This document shows positions 1 to 10,600 of a DNA stretch of 64,000 bases, in pieces. This DNA is from Lepas anatifera (lineage: Eukaryota > Arthropoda > Thecostraca > Lepadidae), in NCBI GenBank assembly GCA_034440635.1, contig JAOTON010001064.1, positions 62,001 through 126,000 of the forward strand. The letters are read 5' to 3'. The first letter of the stretch is position 1; every line of letters begins with the position of its first letter. The position numbers were made by a program, and so were the translations under genes. The notes under the pieces were generated by a model. It ran no database searches and had not been told where the DNA came from. It worked only from the letters and a program-made list of their open reading frames with translations.

Positions 1-209
1 TGCTCAGGAACATGAAGTGACTGTGCATGTACACATTGTGCATGCTTGGAATCGGTTCCACTGAGACGCTCCGGCGCTCTATGTTTACTCGAAGTAGGTC
101 GGCTGGCAACTGACTGGTGAGCAGAGATGGCCTACGCTACGTTACGTTACCGAATTATGCTACGTTACGGTTCGATTTTGGCCAAAACTACGCTACGGAA
201 TTATGTTAC

Positions 210-390
210 CAGGGGCGTAGCCAAGGGGGCGGCAGCGACAGCCAGCCCCCACCCCCCCCTGAGGACCCGAAGAGCCCGCTGAGGACACGATTCTGTAAAA
301 AGCAGAGCCATTTTACCCATCAGGGCCCTTTTGGAGCTGTCCCAGAAGCCATTTTGCCCCCCCCTGAGCGAAATCCTGGCTACGCACCTA
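210..390. mobile_element. Small hAT-like MITE inside element A
   Basis: A 181-bp GC-rich element begins CAGGGGCGTAGCCAAGG and ends CCTGGCTACGCACCTA, so the termini are inverted repeats around GCGTAGCC. It is flanked by TATGTTAC (202-209) and TATGCTAC (391-398), 7 of 8 identical. It sits inside the TACGCTACG subterminal repeats of element A, so it is younger than A. It has no coding capacity. Confidence 0.65.
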
Positions 391-496
391 TATGCTACGT
401 TATATTTCATCGAGTACGGAATTACGGTACCTTAGCTACGGCTACGGTAAAAATATTTCGCACTACGATATCAACATTGTGTTCACACATTCATAC

Positions 497-1010
497 TTCA
501 ACCCTCGTCCCGGTGGGGAAGTGTTTGACATCCCCTCGGGTTTTACCGGTTGTACGAAAAAACGGCGGCGCGGAGAACCGCCGTACTTGACACATCTTAT
601 CCTTGATCAATTCCGCAGCTTTCCCCAAAAATTCAAGCTGGATCATCTCAGGTCAGGTCACCAGGTTAGGTTATGTGACTTCACCTTCAGAAATGTTTAA
701 GGTGTCAGAAGTAAGAAAGGGGTGAATCTATCGAATTGAAACTGCTAGCAAATAGTGGCCCTACCGAGTACTACAACCTATAGGTTCCTGTTGCAATGTT
801 TTACCTGTGACCTCTAAGAGGTCATCTGAACTGCTGGGAGATTTTCTGACTTGGGTCAATATCTTTACAGGAAAGGACGATAAAACTTTTATTTTGATTC
901 CTTTACGTTGACACTGCTTCTACGGTTCGATTGATGTGCATATTGCATATGTTAGATTTAATAGTGACCTTGACCTGACCTGAGGTGTGACCTGATGACT
1001 GATGTGTGTC
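497..1010. mobile_element. Partial piggyBac-like element (one end only)
   Basis: The segment begins TTCAACCCTCGTCCCGGTGG and then follows the same order as the element at 7411-8374: an AACGGCGGCGC block, TTGATCAATTCCGCA, GGTCAGGTCACC and GAAATGTTTAAGGTG. The other terminus is not visible. It is a truncated copy of the same non-coding family; the right limit is approximate. Confidence 0.55.
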
Positions 1011-1403
1011 ACCTGATGTTTGGGGCCAATGTTTGGGAATTTTTTGTCACCAGTTGACAAAATTATAAATCGAAATCAACCGGCTTCTAATTTTTACAAG
1101 CCCAAAAATGTGTCCGTGATTTACACTATCCACCTAAAGATCCCGATCTTAATTGACAGCGGGGAATTCCAGGCAAAATGGCCAAAATATTTCAATTTGA
1201 TGCCACCATGTCTAGAAAAAATCTTAAGCTTTGTCTCCGAGGTAGTTTTGGGCCAGGAAAATGCCTGTGAGAATTGTAGCCCCAGCAGACCAACGGTGAC
1301 CGAGTTATAGCCCGAGACATTTTCGGGAGGTCACCTTGTAAACTCATCTCTGATCCTTCATAACTCAAAAACGCTTTGCCTGATTAACAAGTTTTGCATA
1401 TCA

Positions 1404-2439
1404 TTAACCCTCGCCCCACCGGGGGCCATCGATGGCCCCCTCCTAAGGTTTTTCCGGGATAACAGAAAAACGCCGAGGCGCAGCACCGCGGTTGAGGGCT
1501 CTACCTCTCACTGCATCATTTTCCCATCATCCCTGAAATTTTTTACCCCGGGTCACCCAAGGTCAGGTCACCAGACGAGGTCAACCAAGGTCACCTCACT
1601 TCACCTTTAGAGCTCTGTAAGAGCTACATTTCGAAATCGATCAATTTGAAACTTCGTACACTTCATGACCCCTCCAGGGTCTACAAGGTGTATATCCGGG
1701 ATTTTTCGATTTCGTGCCCTGAGGTCAGGTCACGAGGCGACCTCTCCCATTGGAAAAGCATGGGGAAAAGTTATTTCATGATATAAAAGCCACAAAAATG
1801 ATTGCAAATACTCAGACTGCTCAGAACAACGTTTTTGGACACCCTTTCACGGATACCAGGGGTCATATTTGCCCTTTGACTTTTCCAAGGTCATGCAAGG
1901 TCACCAGAGGTCAAAAACAGTATTTTGACAATAACTTTTGACCTAATTAAACTAGAGCGGTGAAACAAACACCATCGTGTTTGTCTTGTCACTGGCTTTC
2001 ATTTGATATACGGCAAGGTCACTTTTTGACCTTTCGTGACCTCAGGTCATATTAGGTCACGAGGTGACCTCTGGCGGTCAAACCACTGGCGGGAGGTCTT
2101 TACGTTCCACATAGTGGAAAAAGTACTGGCAATTTGCTATCAAATGTACTTTACCAGGCCTCAATAGCTCTAATGACATAAGAGTTATGCCCAGTTGGCT
2201 TAATCATTGCATATTTGAGTGAAAATAGCCGATCTTGACCTAATTTGGCCTCTGGAGGTCAAACCATTGACCTGAGCACTAAAACATGCGAAGTAATTTC
2301 TTACTGAATTCACGCGAGCTTTCTATTGCACTTTGCAGATTTGCGCTAACGCCCATATTTTCGGAGTTAGAGGGGGGGCCATCGATGGCCCCCCGGTGGG
2401 GTGAAGGTGGCGCCGGACCCCCGGTGGGGCACGGGTTAA
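1404..2439. mobile_element. piggyBac-like non-autonomous element, TTAA target
   Basis: The element is bounded by TTAA at 1404-1407 and 2436-2439. Termini are CCCTCGCCCCACCGGGGGCC and the complement of CCCGTGCCCCACCGGGGG. The uninterrupted inverted-repeat arm near 4170-4190 (complement ATATCATTAAACTCGTCTTG) is an empty site with a single TTAA, which proves the insertion and its TSD. TTAA duplication with CCC-starting termini is typical of piggyBac, though Kolobok also uses TTAA. There is no transposase. The body is dense in AGGTCA/TGACCT hexamers (about 17 by eye in 1 kb). Confidence 0.75.
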
Positions 2440-2977
2440 GCTCGTCTTGAACTATACATTATTTTGAAGAAAAAATAAGACTTCAAGATAAAAAAATAAT
2501 TCGTTTGAACTTTCCTTTTTGACCTAGCTTGACCTTTTCATACTTGAAATTTCCCTTTTAGAAACCTAGAAAATTTTGTCTCATAAAATATTTTTCGATG
2601 AGAAATTTTCAAAAATGCGTTCTTGCTATAAATTCCAAATGTTAGCACCTAAGGTAGGTATGCAGACGGTTTTTACCACTGCAGTAGCACAGTCTCATGT
2701 TTAACACCGCAAACAGAGCGACTGCTTTTGTAATCGGTTGCTTACAATGATATTGCATTGTCTTTACGAAATTTTCATCGTGAAAGTGTCAGAATTTATG
2801 AGAATTAACACGCGCCCACACGAGGGGGCGGGCTACTGGTTTCGTCAGGTTTCTACATGTAGTAAAAAAATACCTTCGCGCAGCGCCACCGTACTTCATC
2901 TACCACTAACTCGACATTTTAGCAGCTTCTGGCAAAATAATCTAGGTCAACTGGCAGGTGGTGGGTACCGTAAATAC

Positions 2978-3330
2978 CGTAGGTCAGCTGGCAACTGACT
3001 GGTGAGGGGGCGACCTGAGGTAGATGGCCGTCGTTATGCCTTGTGGGACGTTCAACTTGTTTTCCTTAATTAACCCTTCATCGTGGGAGTTGCTCGTTTG
3101 GGTGGTGGGGTCGGGGTCTCCGTAAAAAGTCTCTTGATGACTCTAGTGAGACTCCGACTCCTAAAACTGAACTGGCAAAAACTTTGACAGGATTTATAAA
3201 AAGAAAAGTAGCAGCCCTTAAAAGTGATTGAAAGGAAAGGGCAAAGAAACTTATTTGGAATGGGCCTTGGAGCCTTAAAAGAAAATTTACAAAGATTTCG
3301 CGACTTCATCAATAATTGAAACAAGTATGA
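2978..3330 (+). repeat. Repeat A, internal copy
   Basis: This copy runs from GTAGGTCAGCTGGCAACTGAC through GTGGGAGTTGCTCG and GGTCGGGGTCTCCGT. It is a diverged direct repeat of the DNA on both sides of element A (96-121, then 4739-4990). It therefore shows what the target of element A looked like before insertion. No coding function is visible. Confidence 0.65.
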
Positions 3331-3654
3331 CTTATCCTATAAGCACCACTAACTCACACAATTACATCGTTCCCGGAGATGGAAAATAGTATGGATACAA
3401 GATGCCCAGTGCAGCACAGCATACTTTTGAGAGGATTCATACAATGTACAAAAACGTGTCTGAAAACCTTTCATTCCCAGGAAATAATTTGAATCTGCTC
3501 ATATATGCGAAAAAATGTCCTGAAATCATAACACATTCGACTTGCTCACTTGAAGAGGTTGCCGCACATGATATTTTTGAAGGTAATCATTTCATAGCTT
3601 CATAGGCTAGGTCTCTTGACCTTGGTTGGCGGTCTGACCTGGTATGACCCAGAC
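3331..3654. other. Unassigned spacer DNA in the inverted repeat
   Basis: This AT-rich stretch lies between the repeat-A copy and the right inverted-repeat arm. A 67-codon plus-strand frame (3402-3605) matches no family I recognise and is probably chance. I see no repeat or RNA signal. Confidence 0.3.
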
Positions 3655-4738
3655 CTAAAATTTTTCCAGAAGCTGCAAAAGTTTCGAGTTAGAGGTAGAT
3701 AAAGTACAGTGGCGCTGTGCCAAGGTGTTTTTTTACTACCTGTGTAAAACTGAGGAGGCTGGTTGCCCGCCCCCTCGTGTGGGTAAGTCTTAATTCTCAT
3801 AAATTCTGACACTTGCACGATGAAAATTTCGCAAAAACAATGCAATATCATTGCAAGCAACCGACTACAAAAGCAATCGCTTTGTTTGTGGTGTTAAACA
3901 TTAGGCTGTACTACAGCAGTGGTAAAAAAGCGTCTGCATACCTACCTTAGGTGCAAAAAAGGAATTTATAGCAAGAACGCCTTTTTGAAAATAAACTTAT
4001 CGAAATGTTTTTTTATAAATCAAATTTTTTTTTAGGTGTCTAAAAGGCCAATTTTACAACTGCGAGAAAGTCGAGCTAGGTCAAAGAAGAAAAGGTCAAA
4101 CGAACTAAAAGTCAAAATGTTTTTTTTTAATTTAAAATTTTCTTTTTTCGAAATAATGTACATTTCAAGACGAGTTTAATGATATAGAAAACTTCTTGAT
4201 CAAGCAATGATTTTTTGAGTTATGAAGCATCAAAGATGACTCTACAAGGTGACCTCCCGAAAATGCCTCGGGCTAAAACTCGGTCACCATTGATTAGAGG
4301 GGGCTAAGATTCTCACAGGCGTGTTCCTGGCCCAAAACTACCTCGGAGACAAAGTTTCAGATTTGTTTCAGTCAAGCCTTGGTCGCTCTGTCCTGGAATC
4401 CCCCAGCATTTTGAAGCACTTCTCGTGAAATTGAAGTTTGTAATTTTAAAGTAACGGTTTATTCGTTACTTTTTCAAATACTATCATTCAATTTCAAATT
4501 TCAAATTAAAGCAAATCGTTACCAAGAATCCTCAGTACTGCGATCGATATCACGAGAAAGTATTCGTACTTATACAATTATACATATATGACGTAACTTT
4601 TTCGTAGTACGTTACGATACGCTAAACTTTGGCGTAGTGCGCTACAGAATTCGCCCAACTACGCTACTCTTCATGTCCAGAGCTACGGCTACGGAAAAAT
4701 GATTTCATACCGTAGCGTAGGCCATCTCTGCTAGTGAG

Positions 4739-4990
4739 ATTGTGACCTGAGCGGGGCGAGCGTCTTTGTGCTTTGTTGGATGTTCAATTTTGGGTTCTAA
4801 ATTGGGCCTTCATTGTGGGAGTTGCTCGTTCGTATGGTGGGGTCGGGGTCTCCGTGACTACTCCGCTAATGACTTTAGTGAGCACCAGACTCCAATAACC
4901 GAACGTGGAATAACTTGGACAAAATTTATAATAAAAATATGGGTTTCTGGGATCCAGACTCTCATCGCTCCGACCAAGGCAGGCCACCAG
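4739..4990 (+). repeat. Repeat A, copy at the right flank of element A
   Basis: The sequence continues repeat A after the element A insertion: TGACCTGAGCGGGG, then GTGGGAGTTGCTCGTTCG and GGTCGGGGTCTCCGTG, in the same order as 3005-3150. Together with 96-121 it makes one interrupted copy. Confidence 0.65.
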
Positions 4991-5299
4991 AGTAGCACAA
5001 CGCAGAAATACAGGTCGGCAGCCAGCATGAGCATTGAGCAGTCGTCAGATCCAACAGCTCAGGGGGCGAGAGTCCGTGGCCTTCACCCAACTCAGTAGAC
5101 GGTTTGTCGATCGGCCCCTCCAGAAAGCATGGGCCGGCTGGGAAGTCAGCCCGGCGGCCGTTAAGAGTCCCTGCCGAGTGGTGGTGTCCACGCTACCGGT
5201 CCCACGGCCAGCGCGGGGGCCAGCGGAGACGGTCCAGCGGAAACAACAGCCCACCTCCCCTCCAGTACGCGACCGAACCGCATCAGTTCCTATTAATAG
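4991..5299. other. CpG-rich unassigned segment
   Basis: About 310 bp of GC- and CpG-rich DNA (for example GCCCGGCGGCCGTT and GGCCAGCGCGGGGG). It is open in several frames because of its composition. The longest, a minus-strand frame over 5045-5590, runs into the neighbouring element and resembles no protein I know. No internal repeat is seen. Confidence 0.3.
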
Positions 5300-5307
5300 C
5301 ACGGACC

Positions 5308-5560
5308 CATAGGCGGATCCAGGGGGCAGGGGAGCACATGCCCCCTCGATCGATCCTCGGCGGCCCCCTAAAATGGTCACGGCGCCTCTGAGATGTCGCT
5401 TCCCACCCCCCCCTCCCATGACGCAAAAATAGGCGCCCACCGATAGAATTTTGCGCCCATCTGATAAGTTTTGCCGGTCCAAAGTGGCGTCCCCCCCCGA
5501 CCGGATGGTGCCCCCTCCCCGGGAAGGTGCCCCCGATCGGAAATCATGGATCCGCCTATG
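5308..5560. mobile_element. Short GC-rich element with CATAGGCGGATCCA ends
   Basis: The ends CATAGGCGGATCCAG and TGGATCCGCCTATG are inverted. The flanks CACGGACC (5300-5307) and CGCGGATC (5561-5568) agree at only 6 of 8 positions, so the TSD is doubtful. The interior is a set of C-runs around GGCGCCC and TGCCCCC. It probably belongs to the same loose group as the other CAGNGGCGGATCC-ended elements here. Confidence 0.45.
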
Positions 5561-5568
5561 CGCGGATC

Positions 5569-6390
5569 CAATATATCTAATGGGGAACACATGGCGAGGG
5601 GGGATTTGGAGCAGAAAACCCTATCAGGTTTGCCCAAAATGCCATCAAGGAGACGTCGATACACTCGTCCTCGGGGGGGAGTAGGAAGCTACCTTTCAGG
5701 GGGGCACCATCGACCTTTCGGGGAGAGGGAGGGGGTCAAGGATCGATAAGGGGGCAAGTGCCCCTTAGCTGCCTTTTCGTGCATCCGCCTTTGAAACATA
5801 TGTGTATGATTCAAAAATATTTCGGAAAGTGGGAGCGGGCGTGCTGACTCCAAGCCTTCTTATTCTGAAGTGTATGATATACAACGAAGGTGATAGACAT
5901 GAGGACCCACAAATCCCACCATTGACACTTGTGTCAACGATGGGATTCGTGGGGCATGAGGGTAAGGATGTATTTAAAACAATAAACTGTAATTAATGTC
6001 CCATTTCTTAACACCCGCACTGGAGAGGGGTCTGACACTTACGCGCACTGGTGGGCCCCCTGAGCGCTCGGAAATTAAGAGACGTAGAAAAATTCCGGTT
6101 GGAGGCTGGGTGGGAGCTATTGAAATCTATACTGTGACCGATTTCGATTGACATAGGTAAGTACCATCCAGTTCAAACGAGGTCATAAGGGTCATGTATG
6201 AGCCGTGCTGGATATTTTTCTGGAAATGCTGTGATTAAGCGCAAAAAAGTTAAGAATGCACTAAAAACGGACCAAGGTCATAATGAGAACGTTCCAAAAA
6301 TGTAAACTTAATTTTTGGGGTTAAGTCATTCAAGTTCATTGACCTATAACGTCACAATATTACATATTCCCTATAATTACACCATGGCTA
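5569..6390. other. Unassigned intergenic-like DNA
   Basis: GC-rich remnants with GGGGGCAAGTGCCCC-like runs continue to about 5790, after which the DNA becomes AT-richer. I see no gene. Short frames at 5451-5749 follow the GC-rich repeat and 5802-5996 resembles nothing known. Confidence 0.3.
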
Positions 6391-7130
6391 GCACCATAGC
6401 AACCGTTGGACGGAAATGAGGATTGACCTTTACCCATGACATTTTACTTTGACCTGTGCCTTGACCTTTACATTGAGTTATCTTAACTTGGACGTCGTAG
6501 CATGGTATGCGTCATACTGGGTAACGCCATGCGATCGGAAGCACCGGACCAATGACTTTGAGAATGCTGGTATGGCGTTGAACTGTGGGCTTGATCTTCA
6601 TGTTGGGTGAACTTGACATATAACCTCATTTCATATACCCCTATAACTTTGCCAGTCGGTCTTTGATGCACGCGAACTGGTACAACCGCGCGATTGCAGC
6701 GATCTCAAAATAAAGCGTTTATCTTTGAAAGTCTATAATTACAAAATTGGGGCCGATTTTCAAGATAATTTGACCAATCGACGTGCCATTGGATATTCTC
6801 AAAAGTAGCTATTTAGCATTTTTGGCCACGAAGGGTTCTCCCGCCACCTTGAAAAAGTAGGTGAGGGCTTCCGAGGCTCCCCTCCAGTGTGCTTGTTATC
6901 ACGCGCTGGTATGAGGTCCCAGGCCACCTTTACTAGCATGGGGGTACTCATCCCCCTACGATCTTAGCAACCATGCTTGGAAGGGAAAAGGAAAGCAGTG
7001 TTCCATTGCTTCCCTCGATCTCTACCAAAATGCTTATACAACTTTTCGTTCAGGTCATTTTTGTGGTCTCGGAGGCCAAGGTATGTTTCCATAAGAATAC
7101 AACGGAAACTTAAATCTTGTATCGTAATGG
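6391..7130 (+). repeat. Diverged dispersed repeat R (also near 50590-51660)
   Basis: Blocks occur in the same order as near 51100-51510: GATGCACGCGAACTGGTACA versus AATGCATTTGAACTGGTGTG, then GATTTTCAA and a ...GAAGGGTTCTCCCGCCACCT block versus GAAGGGTTTCCGGCCACCT. Several TGACCTTT motifs precede it. It is an old non-coding repeat of unknown class. Confidence 0.45.
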
Positions 7131-7410
7131 CTAATAAACTATAACAAGAGTAAAGTTATTGCCGTCGTTGAAATGTATGTGCAGAAAAAAACTACTCAAA
7201 TTAGCTACTGAACTCAGAAAATGCTTCGATAAGGCAATCACGAGAGAAGGAACATTGAAGATTCACAAGTTCGTGCTGGTTAATTCGAAGGCCATTATTG
7301 TGCATGAGCTCTCGAACGACTAGGGACAGAAGGTTCAAGTTTCACATTTAATATGTGAACTTCATTTGCGCCACGGGATGGAGTCGTTCTTCCGATCCGT
7401 TGGTCAGATC

Positions 7411-8374
7411 TAAACCCTCGCCCGATGGGGGCATTTGAAAATCCCGTCGTTTTTTTCTGGCGGCAAGAAAAACGGCAGCGCCAAGCGCCGCCGTACTTGG
7501 TACAGCTAATCCTTGATCAAGTCCGCAACTTCCCGCAAAATTTTAAGGTTAAGTCATCTCAGGTAAGGTCACTAGTGAAGGTCAAGTGACCTCATCTCAA
7601 AAATGTTTAAGGTGGCATAAGTAAGAAATGGGGAATCCATCGAATTGAAACTTATACCACATAATGGGCCCACCAAGCGCTAAAAAATACATTCCGGGGT
7701 TTTAATATCGATGACCTAAGGTCAAGTACAGACCATGACCTCTCGATTGGAAATGCATGGAATAAAAGATATTGGGTTGTATTTGTGTAGATACAACCGA
7801 GAATACCTTCATATTCTCAAAATCGTAGTATCCTGTGCCCCTTTCCAGGTTCATTTTGCAATTTTTGACCCGTGACCTCTGAGAGGTCATCTGGGGGTAT
7901 TTAAGCAGTTTTCAGACTTAGGTCAATAACTTTGCATGAAATGATGAAACAGCTTTTATTTTGATGTCATTGCGTTCAGGTTGCTATTGCAAGTCGATTG
8001 ATATGCATATCGACTATGCTAGGTTAAAAAGTGACCTTGACCTGACCTGGGGTCAGGTCATTTTTGTGTTTTGACCTAGTATGGTCATAATCTACATCAT
8101 TAGATTCGCCGTGACGAGAGAAAGCGAATGGTGCCCAAAAATGGTTCTAACTCAGCTCTCAGACGCTAGAGCACAAAAACTTTACCCAAAATGCCACTTT
8201 CTTTGACCTGTCATGACATGACCTCAATATTGAACTCAGCCAAAAAGTGACTAAGATAGTTTCCTCATGAATTTGTATGAGCTATCCAGCAGCATTCGCG
8301 TTTTTCACTATCCCGCATAGGGGCCAAGTTAGAAGGGGTTGTTCAAACACCCCACCTACCGGGGTGAGGGTTAA
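7411..8374. mobile_element. piggyBac-like non-autonomous element, copy 2
   Basis: The left end reads TAAACCCTCGCCCGATGGGG and the right end is the complement of TTAACCCTCACCCCGGTAGG. TTAA is intact at 8371-8374; the left target is mutated to CTAA. The body shares blocks with 497-1010 and is rich in AGGTCA/TGACCT hexamers. It has no transposase. Confidence 0.65.
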
Positions 8375-9392
8375 TAACAATATGACATATTTATGTCAAA
8401 AGGTACTCCTTGTGTTTCAGTGTTAGTTACGTGTACTAAAAAAACACGGTTCTCATCACAACTAACTGTATGCAGCTAATGACATCATGATTGACTTTCC
8501 ATTGGTTTCAAAGACCATTCAGAAAAACACGTTCTAACGTGTAATTCTGAACGAAAATAAAGTAAAAGACTTCGCTCCGCAGCCGCAACTAACGCCGTTC
8601 GGTCCCTGTAGGTTCACATATGATATGGTAATAGCAGACTAATGGTACCAAGCGAAATGGGTCTGTAATTTTTTAAGCCAGAGGGAGAACGATTTTTTTA
8701 ATGGGCTGGATGCTGGCTTGTTTCCACAATTATGGACATTTCTCCTCATTAAGGGATTTGTTGGAAAGAGTGGTACGTGGTTTGTAGATCAGTATCGCCG
8801 TTAGCTTCAAAATACGAGGGGAATTCCGTCGGGACCCAAGGCCTTTAAATGTAAAGGTAGAACGCTCCCCTCTCAAAAATGGCAACCTCTGTTTCTAGAG
8901 ACTTTTACGTTTGTGACGTCAGCAGTTGCTCTCAAGGTGGAGCCGCCCATTCATTCAATGAGAATCGACTACGGATCTGGAGTGTTTTACGGTTTCAAGA
9001 TGCATCTGGCGAGAGGTAGACCCAGGATTTATTACCCCACGTCCAGAAAAACAGTATTATTGCCCTAACCCTCAACTTATCTCCTGATAGCCCCGTCTTC
9101 TACAATGCTTAGCGACAATGGGTTGCTAAGCAGCTCTAGGCGATCGCTGACGTCATCACCATGGTGAATGCCAGATTTGAGGTTGCCATTTTTGGCATAG
9201 GCTAAAAAGCCGGGCGCAACCTGGTCGGGACCTAAGGGATTTATTGAAATTGAGTGAGTTTAGTTGGTTCAACACTTCTCGCTGGGTGATAACGATGTTG
9301 TTTAAAGGAGGGCTGATTTCTCTGTTTGTGTCCATGTGAGGCTGGGATTGATCATCGATGTGTCGCCTGAATAACGAAGCGCAATATTTATT
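8375..9392. other. Unassigned DNA with an imperfect hairpin
   Basis: An imperfect inverted repeat pairs CTCAAAAATGGCAACCTC (about 8873) with its complement near 9185, each followed inward by a TGACGTCAGC block. The pair is flanked by diverged direct repeats GTCGGGACCCAAGG (about 8828) and GTCGGGACCTAAGG (about 9222). This could be an old 340-370-bp MITE, but no clean TSD is seen. There is no gene. Confidence 0.4.
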
Positions 9393-9470
9393 CTTTATTT
9401 GATATAATATGATATTATATAATATGATTTAATATAATATGATATAATATAATATTCTAATATTACCTAT
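9393..9470. repeat. AT-rich simple repeat
   Basis: An imperfect tandem array of TATAATATGA-type units. It is low-complexity sequence with no other signal. Confidence 0.85.
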
Positions 9471-9786
9471 CTACTGTGATATTAAGATGGATTTTGCTTG
9501 AACTGGACATGCGTCGCTAATTTTTTTTGCACCATTCATCTTTCCCAGCCTTCCCCCTGTCACTCTTCTTAGCCAATTTGAATTGCGATTACATTTGTGA
9601 ATGCTTCTTAAAACCTCCGATGTCACCCATCGGTTTCTCCCGCTGTTAATTTTTAATTGCCTTTTCATCTATCACCACTGATCACCACGCTTATCGATCT
9701 CTATCCGTCTCTATTAATCCCGACCTCTTCTGTATGGACGCAACAAACCCAGTAGCATGCACCTGCCCGAGTTAGTCAAGGGCACG
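9471..9786. other. Flank of element B1, nothing recognised
   Basis: Ordinary AT-leaning sequence between the simple repeat and the B1 target duplication. A 65-codon minus-strand frame (9471-9668) has no recognisable motif. Confidence 0.3.
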
Positions 9787-10014
9787 CTCAGTACCAGGGG
9801 CGTAGGAACGGTTTGAAAAGTGGGGGGGCCAACCTTAGAGGGGGCCACCTCAAGGGGGCCCCAGTCCACGGGGGCCTACAATTTTAAAAATTTTAGATAG
9901 CTCGTTTAGTGTAATAAGGCATGCATGCACACAAGGATGTCAATGTATGGAAAATTGAGAAATTAAATTTTTCCCCTATGATTTCGAGTTGTGCCTATTA
10001 TGATGTAATAAATA

Positions 10015-10600
10015 TTATGGGCGCCGCATACTGGGTATGACCGGCGGCTCCTCTGCCCGACCCCTGCTAGGGCTCCCCCTGCCTGTGCGCCGCGGCTCAC
10101 GCTGGCCTCGGCTGCTGAAGCGGCGTACTGCGGGGGCTGCCTGGCGGGTCTGGTTGCCGCCGGTGCTGGCCCTGTTGGCGCTGCGGCCACCCGCTGGGTG
10201 CGGTGGCGCCCTCTGGGGGGCGGAAGGTGGCTCCACCTGTCCTCTCGACCCTACCTGGCTGGAGCTGTAGAGGGCGCCTCTCGCCTGGTGCTCTGGTGCG
10301 CCTCTCGCCGGGGGCTGAGCCGCCCCAGCGGCGAGTGGTGGCTTCGGCGGCCTGCTCGCGGCGAGGTCCTGTGGTGCGAGCTGTTTGTGGACGGGTCGGT
10401 GCTGCGGACCGCTGCTCGCGGCTGCGATGTGCGCCGGTCGGGCGGTGGCGCCGCGTATGTTTGGCGCTCGGTGGCGGGAATGTTGCGTGATTTCCTGTGG
10501 TGCTGAGACCCAGGTATTTTTTGATTGTGTACTGTTTTTATGTCGATTTTTAACAAGCCGGCCGGCAACAGGTATTTTAGGGTGCGCACCCATTATCAAG
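10015..10600 (-). other. CpG-rich segment with a long open frame, uncertain coding
   Basis: About 500 bp of very GC- and CpG-rich DNA lies inside B1 and has no counterpart in B2. The minus strand is open for 194 codons, rich in Ala, Pro, Arg, Ser and Gln with no recognised domain. Other frames are also open over parts of it, as expected from the composition. The flanks are AT-rich, so the boundaries are sharp. It may be a separate insertion, perhaps the CpG-rich 5' part of a retroelement, or simply low-complexity DNA. I do not claim a protein. Confidence 0.3.

Larger units (their letters stand above)
1160..4415. repeat. Large inverted repeat (arms about 1160-2950 and 3655-4415)
   Basis: The arms are diverged reverse complements. 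Matching blocks include CTCCGAGGTAGTTTTGGGCC (about 1240) against its complement near 4335, and ATGATATTGCATTGTCTTTA (about 2745) against its complement near 3840. Short parallel frames in the two arms (2738-2998 plus, 3600-3860 minus) encode similar peptides only because the DNA is duplicated; I do not regard them as genes. The left arm is interrupted by the TTAA insertion at 1404-2439, which the right arm lacks. The spacer 2950-3655 holds a repeat-A copy and unassigned DNA. Confidence 0.7.
122..4730. mobile_element. hAT-like element A, 4.6 kb, non-autonomous
   Basis: The ends are inverted copies of CAGAGATGGCCTACGCTACG. They are flanked by an 8-bp duplication, CTGGTGAG at 114-121 and CTAGTGAG at 4731-4738 (7 of 8 match). 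An 8-bp TSD with CAG...CTG ends is the hAT signature. Both subterminal regions (122-480 and about 4570-4730) are built of short TACGCTACG/GCTACGTTACG motifs, as expected of transposase-binding subterminal repeats. An internal paralogue near 2978-3010 reads CTGGCAACTGACTGGTGAG with no element after it, so it acts as an empty site. No transposase frame is visible. The interior is a large inverted repeat plus later insertions. Confidence 0.8.

Noticed and set aside
2738..3860. Conserved paired peptides (2738-2998 plus and 3600-3860 minus)
   Set aside because: The similarity comes from the inverted DNA repeat; both frames are short, contain no domain, and synonymous-type conservation is not apparent.
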